64,000 nucleotides of DNA. Source: Tulasnella sp. 424. Taxonomy: Eukaryota > Basidiomycota > Agaricomycetes > Cantharellales > Tulasnellaceae. The notes beneath the pieces are model-generated. The model did no database searches, was not told the DNA's origin, and worked only from the letters and a program-made list of their open reading frames with translations. Position numbers and translations under genes: made by a program. Within the stretch, counting starts at the first letter, position 1, and every line of letters starts with the position of its first letter. The stretch is taken from contig WSUB01000082.1 of the NCBI GenBank assembly GCA_019633425.1, positions 1 through 64,000 on the forward strand. Reading direction: 5' to 3'. Below are positions 11,183 through 23,613 of the stretch, piece by piece.

Positions 11183-14100
11183 TCACTTCTTAGCAAATCG
11201 GACGTTTACTCCTTTCTGGCGAAGGGTGTCGAGGTTGGCTAGAGTCATATGTGAGCGTAAGCTAAGCACAGATAAAACCTTTGCGGGGCGTACCCTGATA
11301 TTCTTCCATCCCTTCGCGATACTCGTAATCAAGGACCAGTTTCTTGAGCTGTTGCTGCTCGAATTTATCTTGAAGCTGGGCGTTACGGGTGTGGACGGCG
11401 ATTGGAGCAGACTCGGGCACAACAAGTTCCTTAGTCTGAAAGTGATTCGGCGTCAGCACCAGCAGTGGAGGAACTAGAGTCGTTGCCTACAATTTGCTTG
11501 TTTCCCTTCCGAGACAGTAGTGTGAACTTCATAACGTCTGCATCAAACCCGTTGGCGGATGATTTTTCGACGTCTTCCTTCTTCTTCTTGGCACCACCAG
11601 TCTTGACAGTTGTCTCCCACATCACGGCCGCCGCTTTGCGGTCCACTTTACGAGCTTCTTGAGTCGAGTCGAGCATCATCTTTGCAAGCTCTTTGTTGAA
11701 ATCCTCCTCCTCTTCAGCCGACGGGCCCACGTGCTCAGGTTTATGAGACAGAACGACTTCTTCATCAGGAGAGCCTGGACGATCGGAGGCCTGTTTGGGA
11801 AATAAGTTGACCACCCACAGTGGCTTTTCGGAAAACATACTGCATCAGTGTTGGAGGCTTGATCCTCCTCCTCTTCGAGTTCCCGATCTTGCCGTTCCTC
11901 GTCCTCATCTTCCCCACTATCGTCGCCTTCAGCCCCAGCTCCTAGATACCCGATCAGACCGAGTTCAAAATCTGTGTAGTTCGCTTACCAGGTCCGTGTT
12001 GTTCGGCTGAAAAGAGTTGATCCACAGCCAGAGCGGCTTCATCGAACGTCTTCGGCATAACAAGATTTGGGCGCAAGGCCTAAGTTGGGTTGGAATGTTA
12101 ACATGTGCGCGAAAGATATAAATTGCACTGCATTACCTCCATGGTATCAGACAACATGAACTCAACATCCATTGAAAGCGGTTCCTTTGTCAGAATATAC
12201 AACTGGGAAAATAGTCAATCCGTGCACGTCAAAATTTCCTTCTGAAACTCACCTGGAAGAAAGTCAAGAATGCGTCAAGCTTCTTCTTCAAAGAACCCTT
12301 GTCGAAGCACATTCCACAACTGCCCAGCAAGACACAGACGAGGCGAATGCGGAAGAAATCATCTGGTGCATCTATCGGACAGACTTGTCCAGGGAGCGGC
12401 CGACCGTTTGCTACAAAAATCGGAGTTCAGAAGCATGACAGATGCTGCTGGTGTTGGACGTACGATGTGCAAATGTCACCAAAGACCAGAGAGTGTCAAA
12501 GACGATGGCGGAGCTTATCATCCTGTAAATGTACAGTTCTCCGAGAAGCTTCATGGTTGCTACCCTCCGCTGATTGTTCTTGTAAATATTCAACTATAAG
12601 GGATTCTGTTTCAGCCAACACCCTCGGTAATGAGGATTCGTAGTAGTACCTCCATGCCACGACGGATATCCTCCAGAACTTGATCAACGACTCCGATTGA
12701 GAACGTCGCGTGATAGCGTTGCAAATCATACGTGAGCAGAGCGAGTAAGCTAACGTTTGCGTATTTCACTTTCCACGGACGAGTGAAGATCTTGTGGAGA
12801 GTTTGTTGAACCTGAATAACACGAGAACGAATATTCAGGATGCGTCACCCCTCTGTACATGATATTAAGAACCTCAGGATCATCCCAGTCGAGCTTTCGG
12901 ATGAGTTTCAGCACTTTGTCGATCGTTTTCTTAGCCAAGACGTCAAAGATGAGATGTCGAATGAAGAGGACCATCTGCGACCGCTGCTTTTCTTGACGTG
13001 GACCGCGCTCAGGAGGGTTGCACTAAGAAAGAGAGTATGAGCTTGCAGAAACGAGTTGCAGACTCATCGGTTGTACCATATAATACGCATTTTCAAGAAG
13101 TAAAGTTTGTCGCTGGTCCATTAATGTGAGACTCTGCTTGCGTCGCATGAGTTCGACCTATTAATTCCTGCATTAGCGGCACTGCAAAGCAATATCCAGG
13201 AAAACAGCTCACCATGGCGGCCATTCGCGGCCCTGTAGCTTCATCTCTGAGAAGGAATCGACCACAGCCCTCTAAAAACATCGCTAAATTGTCGATGCTG
13301 ACACCACTGAAATCGTCCACGTAGACTTTGTACATATGTAGGATGACGTGGGTTGGAAGGAGGGAAAATTTAGTGAGTGCTGAGATGTACGCCAGATTCT
13401 GATGAAGGGTGTTAGCATGCTTTAACTATAGCCGTTACTTGGGCGGTGGATGAACAACTCACCCAACGTCGGGTGTCAGCAAGCTCCTTGATAACTCTCT
13501 TCTTCTTGTGAAGGTATCGGAACTGTTCGTCCAGCTGATTGCCAGCGTATCACATAATGTTGAGACCGGTTATTGAGCGACTGCCTGGGATGAACTCACG
13601 AAGCTGATGAGATCGGCTGGAATGTCTGGCATATATCGCCCAAGGGTCGCCACCATCCTAGCCAAGTACGGCAACAGATCCAAACGTGACTTGGGGACCT
13701 GGGTCAGATACTATCGGATGGTTAAGACCGCGGGCCCGTCAGTTCAGCTATACACGTGATGGAACTTGTCAACGATCATCCCAACCAACCTTGACAAGCC
13801 TCTTCCTGGCAGATTTGGAGTTTAAGAATGCGAAGTCAACGGCGGCTTGATCGATCAACTCTCTATTTGTTGCGTCAGCTAACTTGGCGAGCAGGGCTGT
13901 GACTAGTTGAGAGGGACCCGGTCCAGCATTGGCAGCTGGCGTTGGCGACGGAGTCCGCGGCGGCGTAGGAGTTGGGGTCGCATCGTCTCCAATCTCACTG
14001 GCTTCTTCCTCTTCATCCGTTGTCGCTCCGTTAAGAGATCCGTTAACCGCCGCTGCCCCATTGACCTCTAGTCGCTTCATCTCATCCTCCAGCTGTTTAA

Positions 14101-15662
14101 CGTCTGTAGTGGAGTCCTTCTCTTTCTCCTGTGCCGAATCCTTGGCTTCTTCCTCTGCCTCAATCCCGAGAAACGTCCTAGGAACGAAGTCCTTGAGGTC
14201 CGTCAGGTCCTCGTAGAACCGTCGTTCTTCATCGTCCTCCCATTTGCCTCCCGGCACCCAGTCCTCATCTCGATTGATGGACGAACCCGAATCTAGCGAG
14301 ATAGCAATTGAGTCCCCAAGAGATTTGCTGTTGGATGCTTTAGGGAGGTTGGGCATTGTCGTGTGGAGAAGCTCAGATAGTCTTCATGCGCTACGTTAGT
14401 CGCTGCTCTCCTAGTTGTTTCCCGTTGGACGACCGCTTACGTTTGGCAACTAGTCAGAAGCTTTTCGTATCCTTTTGCCATCTTCTCATAAGCTTGCTGG
14501 CGATCTTCGAAAATTTCCCCGGATCGTATGTACGCTTCGTGATTTCGCTTGTCTTGGTCTTGGAGTCGCTGTCGAGCGGGTTAGACTAGGGCAGGTACGC
14601 GCGACGACTGGAGAATCTCACGTCATGTTCCCTCACGAGCTTCTTGGCCACGTTGTCGTAGTAGCCCTCGCACATTTTCTTGAACCTCTCCCGCACCTCG
14701 TGCTCTACCAACTCCTCGGATTCGGGGATTACTTCATCCGCATCTATCTGCTCAGCCATCTCTTCAGAAGTGCCATTCTGCTGCTTGACATTGACTGGGT
14801 TTGGAGAAATTCCCAAGAAAGGGCGAGCGTACGACTTCAAGAATGTGGTCAGCAGAGGGAGAGAACCAAGCTGAGGATCACCGGAGAGCTGCAAAGTATC
14901 GGCGCTTTAGACACCCAAACATAGTCCATAGTCCTCCAGCGAAAGACGTACTAGGTCCTTGATGTTTTTCAGGATGGTCTCGCCTCCACTTCGGCCGGGG
15001 GCGTCAACAAGAATGCCCACCAATGCCAACTCGGCGTAGACTCTGAGGAGTGGTCTCTGACGAACAACTCTGGCGCTTTCATCTTTCTCTCTCTGGTCTG
15101 GAGGGAGTGAAGCAAGCGTCGCTTTCACTGGTGGTGTCAAGCCTTGAGCGAGCCCGCTCAGGAGGGGTGGTGTGAACGATGTCCGGAACCGACGGTGCAA
15201 GGCAGAGATGACCTGGTAGCGACGTAGCTTCAGCGACTCGCAGCGCACCAAGCCAAACCTCGGTACGAACCTCTACAGCACTCCAGACATCTTTCTCAGT
15301 CTTGCAGCGACCGAGGCCTTCTAGAGCTGCCGCCGCAGCCTCTTCAACGTATTTCTCCAATACCAGGGTTTCAATATCCTTCAAATTCTGATCTCGATTT
15401 TCCGCTCCAATAGATTGCTTCATCCGCTTGATGAGCGCGGTGTGCCTCTTGAGAGAGGAATCAAGCGCTTTGGTGGGTTCTGCAGCACCGAAGAAACAAA
15501 CGCTGTCGTCAGCGAGCGGTCCTCTCCCCCCTCTTTCTCGGGTGCCATATATAGTAGGAACGGGACCGGACCATTTGGCGGCTCTAGGTTGAGATTCTTG
15601 AGTGCGCGTCTTCGAATTCGTTTTGAAGCCTCGTCTTCTTTACTAGTGCCCGCAGAGGACAT
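11183..15662 (-). CDS. UPF2: Nonsense-mediated mRNA decay factor UPF2
   Basis: A many-exon gene. The 5' exons were worked out as 15572-15662, 15271-15479, 14952-15212, 14622-14888, 14441-14568, 13790-14381 and 13600-13710, all in phase; the last two exons meet at EYQ/ANLDTLRQKGVNVRF and end at the stop at 11183. UPF2 is the scaffold that links UPF3 on the exon junction complex to UPF1. Seen are the first MIF4G region (ALDSSLKRHTALIKR onward), the family-typical linker DKRNHEAYIRSGEIFEDRQQ, second and third MIF4G-type regions (RLDLLPYLARMVATLGRYMP; VATMKLLGELYIYRMI), an acidic stretch after the third MIF4G domain, and the C-terminal UPF1-binding region (LKKLVLDYEYREG). Intron 1 uses a weak donor (GTCCGG). 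It shares a 127-bp divergent promoter with the PLP enzyme gene. Confidence 0.93.
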
Positions 15663-15789
15663 GAGATGGTCGCAGGGAGCGAGAGAGAGCGGTTCGGACT
15701 CGAACTGGGTCACGTGGCTGGGCGGCGCGTTCGGGCGGCCTCTTGATGACTCTCCGATCATCTGGCTCTCACCGGACCCGCCGGAGCTT
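15663..15789. promoter_or_regulatory. Short divergent promoter between UPF2 and the PLP enzyme gene
   Basis: Only 127 bp separate the ATG of UPF2 (minus strand) from the ATG at 15790 (plus strand). The interval is GC-rich with no obvious TATA box and includes CACGTGG near 15711, an E-box-like core. It must hold both core promoters. Confidence 0.6.
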
Positions 15790-17107
15790 ATGACTGCTGT
15801 GCAACTAAAGGACGTCGAAGATGCGAGAAAAAGAATCCTGTGAGTGCACTGATGACCTTCTGACATGCAATCTCAGTTGACGAGCCTCTCAGTGCACCTC
15901 TGCTAATAGGGGTTTCGCTCACAAGACGCCAGCCTTGACATCATCCACCCTGGACAGGATGGTGTCGGAGAAGCTGGGCGTTGAAGCGCACCTCGTCTTT
16001 AAATGCGAAAACTTTCAGAAAGTCGGAGCGTTCAAATTCCGCGGCGCTACAAACTCCATCAAATCGCTCCTAGCTGAATACGAAGGCACGGGGAAGAAAC
16101 CAGTCGTCATCACCCATTCCTCTGGGAACCATGCCCAGGCTTTGGCACTGGCAGCTCGCGAACAAGGAGTGACCTGCCACGTCATCATGCCCAACAACGC
16201 TCCTTCAGTCAAAAAAGCCGCCGTCCGGGGCTACGGAGCCATCGTCACCGAATGCGAGCCCACTTTACAAGCTCGAGAGGATACGACGGCGCAAGTTACA
16301 GACCAGCTCGTTGCTCAAGATCCGAACACAGTCGTGGAGTTTATCTCACCGTATAATGACGTGCGGGTTATCGCTGGGCAAGGGACTTTGGCTTTGGAAG
16401 TGCTGGAACAAGCCGAAGAACTTGGAAAGCCCCTGGACGTCTTGATCACCCCGGTTGGTGGGGGTGGGATGTTGTCTGGATGCGCGGTAGCTGCGAAAGG
16501 CTCAAAGCCGACCATTCGAGTAATCGGCGCAGAACCCAAAGGTCGAGGCGCTGACGAACGATGTGCATCTTCGCTTTAAAGCTGAGACTCGCCTTTGTTT
16601 CTCAGGTGCCGACGACGCATACAGATCCTTCTACAGTAAACAGTTTGTTCCCTCAGTGAATCCAACGACTGTCGCAGACGGGCTCCTCACCTCCCTCGGC
16701 AGCAACACCTTCCCTCTGATTCTCGAACACGTCGACGCTATCCATACTGTGTCCGAAGAGGAAATTATGTACGTTGTTTACCCATCGCGCATGTTGCCTA
16801 GCCACTTGTTGACAATGATCATTCTCAGCCGCGCAACAAAACTGGTATACGAGAGAATGAAGATCGTTATAGAACCTTCGTCAGCAGTCCCTCTCGCGGT
16901 CGCCCTGTATTCTTCCGGTATGTGCTTTTCCAGCAAAATCTAATCTACAGGCACTGCCTTACAGCAAATTCTCTAGAATTCATGGATTGGGTGAAATCTA
17001 TCCCAGCGCCTTCAAGGCTGAATATCGGGATAGTCTTTAGCGGCGGGAACGTCGATATCGTCAAACTCTCAACACTCTTCGCACAACTGGAAACCACGAC
17101 TGAATAG
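15790..17107 (+). CDS. PLP-dependent serine racemase / threonine dehydratase-type enzyme
   Basis: Five exons: 15790-15839, 15910-16541, 16606-16768, 16829-16917, 16977-17107 (354 aa), phases all consistent. It is a fold-type II PLP enzyme. Seen are the conserved N-terminus (DVEDARKRIL then HKTPALTSSTLD), the PLP lysine motif KVGAFKFRGA, the substrate loop SSGNHAQALALAA, and the glycine-rich phosphate-binding loop VGGGGMLSG. Length fits serine racemase / yeast SRY1 (3-hydroxyaspartate dehydratase), about 330-350 aa; there is no C-terminal ACT-type regulatory domain as in biosynthetic threonine deaminase. The exact substrate (serine, threonine or 3-hydroxyaspartate) cannot be read from sequence. 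Confidence 0.9.
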
Positions 17108-17159
17108 ATTGTACATTGAATTACTCTGTTATACATTCTCACATATCGACCCTGTTGTT

Positions 17160-18973
17160 TTAAGCAGCATCAGGGTAATCACTATACCCAACTTTGGGAT
17201 TATCTCCAGGGAACCCATAGAAGGTCTTGGGATCCAGTTGCATGTTCAACTCTTTGCCTTGCTCCGCTCTCCTCTGCAAATCCGGGTTGCTTATCCACAG
17301 ACTTCCAAATACAGCTGCATCGATAAGTTGCGAAGAGATGAGCTCGTTAGCTTGATCAGGCTTCAAACCGCCGTTGAGCAGCAATTTGGTCGTGTCAGCG
17401 GAGGGATTGGATGGGTCTTTGATGAGTGGACCGTAAGTCCCGAGGACGTCGTGCGGCGTGCCTCTCTTCTTGCCTATGAAATGAATTTCAATCAGCCTCG
17501 CTAAATGAAACAAGGGCCTCGATCATGGGAACGAACCATCAATTTCGGGATCCATCTGGGGGAGATAATTGACCAGCTGAATGTAGGCAAGCTTGAGCTT
17601 CAGAATCTCCTTGATGTAATACGTGAACGTTTCCTTTGAATCCTCCAAAGGCATCTAATCAGAGAGACGTCAGCAAGAGTTCTTCACATGCCTGTTGAAT
17701 GTCGCTATGGCCAACTTACTCCAACGTCGTCGTATCCTCCACAGGGATTCATCTTGATGCCCACACGTTCTGGTCCCCATACGCTAATAAGTGCTTTCAA
17801 TGTCTCCAACCCAAATCGGCATCTATTCTCAACGCTTCCTCCCCACTCATCAGTTCTTTTGTTGGTATTGAAGTCGAGGAATTGATGAACGAGGTAGCCG
17901 TTAGCGGAGTGGACTGCAGGAAAATGCAATCCCGTTCAGTAAGAAAGCCCCAGAGGTAGAAGCGGATGGAGACATACGCTCGACACCATCGAAACCAGCT
18001 TCCTTGGCCATCAAAGCCGCGTTCTTGTAGTCGGCAACGATAGTCATAGGGTCTTCGATAGGCTCGGGCTAAGATGTCCACAACGCTCGTGAGCTACGGT
18101 CCCAGTGGATCTGGCAGGTTAACCCCCACCATCGAATATCCTGCAGACTTGTCCAATCCAAAGCGTTCGAATAGACCTTCTCCTTTCCGAGCTTGAATCG
18201 CAGAAGGACCCGGGACGGGCTGGGAACGAGCGGAAATGTCAGCATGAAGTCCGGACAGGTTGGGGGTGCGGAATCTGGGCTGACCCTCCCGGCCAATTTC
18301 TGCTCAGGCATGTCGTTATTTGCAATGCGTCCCGCTGCAAAGTGGAGCAAAATGTGAGCCATGGTAGCTGCTGTTCGCAGCCTGCGGTACCCACTATGCC
18401 AGAGCTGACAGAATATTTTGCCCCCGACGTTATGGACCTCGTCCGTGATCTAGAAACACACTTTATTTAGCGAGCTCACTCATATGCATACTTGAGAAAT
18501 GGGAAACCAACCCTCTTCCAGGCTTGGGCGTGTTCTTTGCTCCAGATGCCAGCGGCATTAGGCCAGTTGGTTCTGCAAAACAGAAGAGGGTTGGTGCCAA
18601 GGAGCCCATACCGCGTGGTCTTGTACCATCTAGCTCACCCTTGATGTACTATCAAAGTCCCTTCGGTCATAACCAATCCGGCGGTTCGAGCTCGTTGAAC
18701 ATAATAATCAAAATTCGCGTCGTTAGGGATTGTGGTTGGCACGGAACGATTGCGGGTCAGGCTGGCCATGATGTTCCTATTGCGCAGCTCAACCGCCCCA
18801 AGTTTGACTGGGGAGGACAGGGCAGGTATTTTGGAGGACGTGGAAGCAGTTCGGTGCCCAAGTAGCCCATCTTTGACGGTGGAAAGTACGGCGTGCAATT
18901 GAGATGTGGATGACATTGTGCTAGGAGGTCGTGACCAGATGTTGCGAGACCTACAGAGGAGTATTGCGGCCAT
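17160..18973 (-). CDS. Old Yellow Enzyme-type NAD(P)H:flavin oxidoreductase
   Basis: Multi-exon FMN-dependent TIM-barrel oxidoreductase of the NemA/OYE family. Landmarks in order: SSPVKLGAVELRNRNIMASL, YYVQRARTAGLVMTEGTL, GGKIFCQLWHSG, VPGPSAIQARKG, ADYKNAALMAKEAGFDGVE, HSANGYLVHQFLD, TDEWGGSVENR and a C-terminal YGFPGDNPKVGYSDYP. An intron with donor GTCAGC and acceptor CCCAG near 18225-18285 is needed to join LAGR to PVPGPSAI. The 5' end encodes about 20 residues rich in Arg and Ser with no acidic residue (MAAILLCRSRNIW), which could be a mitochondrial presequence; a second in-frame ATG lies at 18916. These enzymes reduce activated alkenes; the physiological substrate is unknown. Confidence 0.87.
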
Positions 18974-19627
18974 TTTGAAGCTCGTCGAGATGTGGCAAGG
19001 CGTACAGAAAGTGGGGGACGCCGAGCGCTCGAGACATGAATGGAGTTGGATGACATCACTGGCTTCGTGAACGATGCTATGACGTTCAACCCCGGTTCAA
19101 AGTACACCCGATTCGAACGCGGTAAATCGCGGGCCTCAAAGTTTGAATCCAAAAACGAGGGTAGTGATAACGACTTGAATGTGGGGGTGGGGGGTGGAGC
19201 TAGGCCGCCACTGAATTGGTGCATTCGATCAACGTTTGTCAGTGAACCGGACCTTGAGAGACTTTGTCACCCATCGCACGCCAACTTGATGACAAAGGAA
19301 AAAAGAATGGATATGATTGCCCCAAAAAGATAGTGGAACACAAGACACGAAAAAAAAAGAGTACACAGGTAGATAATTGCAGACTGTTCGAAAAAGGCAA
19401 GAAATGAATGACACAGAAGCTGTAATGTTGACCGAGCACAGAAGGATGTTATCACATCGAGCGGAGGGGAGAAGGGGTAGATCCGGGTCGGGTGTCTAGT
19501 GTAGAAGATGGTGGTATGGGGGGCAAGAGTCCGTCAAAGTCTGAGGGAGATCGTGAGCAAATAAAGATAAACCAGAAATCATGACAAGTTAAAACGACAT
19601 ATTCCGAAAAGTGTAGCGTCGAGAGGG
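18974..19627. other. Intergenic, no gene supported
   Basis: It lies between the start of the oxidoreductase gene and the end of the protease gene, both on the minus strand. It contains A-rich runs (around 19300-19370) likely belonging to untranslated regions. Short open frames have no recognisable content. Confidence 0.5.
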
Positions 19628-22600
19628 TTAAGTCGATGCTGCAAAGTTCATGACTGGACCGAGCCACGATTCGTAGTCGTTTTCGTTGGAAGGATCTCCT
19701 GTGATCTTCAATGCCTGTCGAAAGGATGAGAGCATTTAGCAACGGAACCTCGCATATCAGACACGAACTCATAGACGAACCCGAAGCAAGACTCGATAGG
19801 ACCCATTCGGGATGGTTGTGCCATTTGCGAATGTCCGGGATTTCATCTATAAACGGAGGATTGGGCATTCAGTATGACGTCTGCATCATCAAGCGACCAA
19901 TTTTCCGTACCGAAAGCACATTATATCCACCGTTCGCCACAGTATCCGGCGTACTCCTCGGCGCATATAGCAATTGCTGGAGGACGCCTATAATCGGAAC
20001 CTGCTGGAAGGTCCCGCTCGAGGTGCCGGTCGGCTTCTTCTTGGGAGTCAACCAATCCCACATGGGACTAAGGAACTGGAAGGCTAATCCACGAGGTTCC
20101 TCGGCGGCACGGTCAGACAAGTTCGCATGGCGGACGTGGTGCATCTTCATCGAGTGAGAAGAAGCCCGGCGGTGCTTCAACGGGATAGCAGGCATCTCCG
20201 AGCTGTCAGAGCGGGGTAGTAAGCCCCATTCCGGCGTAAGGGGAGCATCTTGGACGTCGATAAGATCACGCTTGCTACGCGTTGCGGTGAAGGTGATGTT
20301 GGCATCGACCAAGTCGAGGTGAACCGAAGGCGAACCAACAACGAGACGGTAGTAGAACAACGGGTAATCCGTCCCAGTGAAGCTGAACGTCCTCGTGCTG
20401 TTGTTTCCTTGAACGACACCATTGCCACCCAGAACGAACGGCATTTTCAGGGTTCCGCCGAAGTCTGCACCGAAAAGCGTTCCATCAGTCCACCTAACTC
20501 TCAGCAAATAGATACGCTCAAAGACCCGACTCACAGAAGTTTGTAGTATCAATGATCGGCATGTCCTTCAAGTTCGCCGCAAGGCCCTGATAACTCGCCA
20601 CAACCGTCTCCTTCGCATTGCTAATCTGAATCTGCCCCGAATACACCGGGAAAGTCGACGGATCCAGTCCAGTCGGCGGGGTGAACGTCACGGTGAACGT
20701 CGCTGGGATGTATGGCCACACTGTAATCTTGGTCGTGCTGAACTTGACGGAGGCAGCAGCGCTAGACGTCGTCGGCGCCATCGAGGGCAGGCCCCCACTG
20801 AACGTCTGCACCGTCTGCGCCGGGATATGCGTGATAGTGTACGTCTGGAACGACAAGCTCTGGTTTATGATGACAATCGTCTGCTTCAAATCCCCGTTGG
20901 CCGTATCGTTCAACTCCAACAAACTCGGGGTGATGAAGGTCTTGTAGTTGACCGCGTTGTAAGCGTTCATCAACCCAGCTCCTTGTAGCGCCAAACTGGT
21001 GATCGCCGAATCGCTGAGGTCGGTACTGACGGCAGCTGAAGTCTGTTCGAGCTGAGTCTTGAACGCCAACCCGGCGAGCAAGTTGGAGATTACGCCTTTG
21101 CCCTTGGCTTGCATGTACAGAGCACCAGCACCAGCAACGAGAGGAGACGAGAATGAGGTTCCAGAGTTGATGGCCCAAGTGCCGAGTGCACTAGGCCAGG
21201 GGGTAAGGATGTATCCGCCGGCAGCAGCCACGTTGGGCTTGAAGTTCATTTCCTGGGCTAAGAGGAGAAAGCGCGTCAGTGCTGCATTTTCGCATTGATG
21301 CGGTCCCTCTGCTCACTCGGTCCCCACGAAGAGAAGCTCGAAATCAATCCCGCCGTGTTCACATTATCCACGGTCACTGGCTGACCCAGAGGGAAGGAAA
21401 GGAGCAGGTTGTTGTTATTGGCTTGGAATTGGGAAACAAGCTAGAAAAAAAAGGGCGTGTCCCTGCGAATCAGCTTTCATTCTTAACGATTAACGGCTGA
21501 AGCCTCCTCACGTATTGTCCGTCTGCCTGTGAGATCAAAGCGCCGTTGATCCCGGTTAGGTCTACGGCTTCGTATCCAGCGGCGTTGTTGTAGACCAACA
21601 GGTTGACGGCACCAACGGCTTTCAAGTTAGCAATCTTGGTGGTCTAGAATAACCATCAGGGAGAAAGGGACCCTCCGTCAGCCTACGTATCAGAGAACAA
21701 GAGTCCTGCATCGGGGCTCACAAATGCGCAATTTCCTCTGGCCACGACGACAATATACTGAGCCAACCCATGAGACGGTAATCCGCTGGTGATCGCCGAA
21801 CAAGCATAAACGTCTGAGGGAACCCAAATCGGCCTCTGGTCGGTAATGTTGAACGCCGTCTCCGACAAGTACGGCTGGGGAAGCGTCATATGTCAGCCAA
21901 CCTCACACTAGGAGTCTAAGCAAACGATACAACGCACGATATTGGGGTAATTCGTGCCGATGACGTCGATGGTCTGGAGGGTGTACTTGGGGCTAGAGGG
22001 TGCCTGTGGTAAGCTCGAGTCGGGGGAGGTCGAGAGGGGGCCACTCACGCATCCACCGAAGCCACAGCAATGACGTTATTTCCAGTGGCAGGAGCAGCCG
22101 CGAACCATGTTCCGTAGGCTTGATTGTTGCCTAGTCCAACAAATACCAGCTCAGTACGTCTTGTTCTGAACACCAAACTCTGGTTGGGACCTACCATGAG
22201 CAGCGGTGACGATCTTGCCCTTTCTGGCAATGCGATCGGCAATTACCGACAGAACGCTTTCGGACCAGCCTGACGAAAGTGGACAGTCAGCCAACACGTC
22301 ATGCAACCATTCAGAAAAGCGATTCAAATGTACCTGATCTGTCGGTTAGACTCAAGTTGATGATGTCATTGCCGTCTTTATACGCCCTCATCATCGCTTG
22401 AACGACGATTTCGTCGGTCGATGCTCCAGAGCAGCTGAATACCCGGCTATGTCGACGGGTATACATCGTTAGCTAGAATCCTAACCCCAAGAAATGAGAT
22501 GGATAACTTACTAGGCAGCAATCTTCGCGTCGGGTGCAGCTCCAGTGAAGTTGTAAGTCGAGTCGGGATTGCCTGCGATGAGGCTAAGGGAGCAAACCAG

Positions 22601-23613
22601 TTAGGCGTCGGGATCCGAAATAAAACAGGAAAGGCAACGAACGCTGCGACGCCAGTTCCGTGTCCGTAGCAGTTATCATAGGGGTCAGAGTCCGGTTGAG
22701 GAGTGTTTGAACCAGTGAATGCCTAGAAGAGAGTTTGTATGAGCCGCCGCGTCCCTCGAACAGCTGCTCGAAACAACTTACATCTCCAACAAAGTCATAG
22801 CCTACGCCAACCCAAGAGCCATCCCAGCATCAGTAAACGACTGGCATAGGAGCAAATCAGAGGCGTACCGGTGTAAACTTTCTTGTTGGGACCGAAACCT
22901 CCCCCAAGTGCAGGGAGGTTGTAATCCACACCAGAGTCGATGACAGCGACCTTGATGCCCTTGCCAGTGTAACCTTGGGCTTGGAGTTTATCGATCCCGC
23001 TGATTATTTGTGATGACATCGTGTTCGGGGGAAGGTTTGACGGGTCGGGGCATGAAGTGCTCGTCCATTTAGGTCCCCACTTGAGGTAGACCCGGTAAAT
23101 GGCAGTGACCGTTGACAAGGAGGCGAGCGTGACTAGGTCGGAGGGACTCTTGAAGTGGAGGGAGAGGGATTAGAAACTACTCTCCGTTCGCCACTCGAGA
23201 GGAGACCTTACCGAAACCTGCACAGATGCGCCAGAGAAAATATCACTACTGTACTGCTGTCGAAGATTCCAACTAACGCCTCTCCGATTGAGTTCCGAAT
23301 ATAGGTCTTCGTGTAACTATGTCATCCAAGACAAGCGGGCCCGTTGCAAAAGAGCGATTAAAAAAAACCAGGCACAAAGGTGTAACCACCACTTCCGAAT
23401 TAGGGAGCCACATCCACGCCGCAGCAACAACGAGAAAAGACGCACACTTCGTTTGGACGGCAATGAACCTCCGCTAAGCTCAACGATGTAAGCTCCTGGA
23501 ACGACTTGGTCAGATGATTCACGGGGTACGGAGTCGATGTCGTCAATTGCTGCGAGGGCGGAACTTGCAAAGGCCGAAATGCATAATGAGCGGAAAAGCC
23601 AGCTGCGAATCAT
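19628..23613 (-). CDS. Secreted subtilisin-like serine protease (S8, minor extracellular protease type)
   Basis: Many short introns. The N-terminus [21 protein letters not shown] is a clear signal peptide, followed by an I9-like propeptide (GAYIVEL, then FSGASVQV). The catalytic Asp is in [10 protein letters not shown], His in [11 protein letters not shown] and Ser in [15 protein letters not shown], so the triad is complete. A PA-type insert ([20 protein letters not shown]) sits between His and Ser, and an Fn3-like C-terminal part follows. The true C-terminus needs two introns that join NVLS to the exon with [18 protein letters not shown] and then to [20 protein letters not shown], which is the usual ending of this fungal group; the stop is at 19628-19630. 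Function: extracellular protein degradation. Confidence 0.9.
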
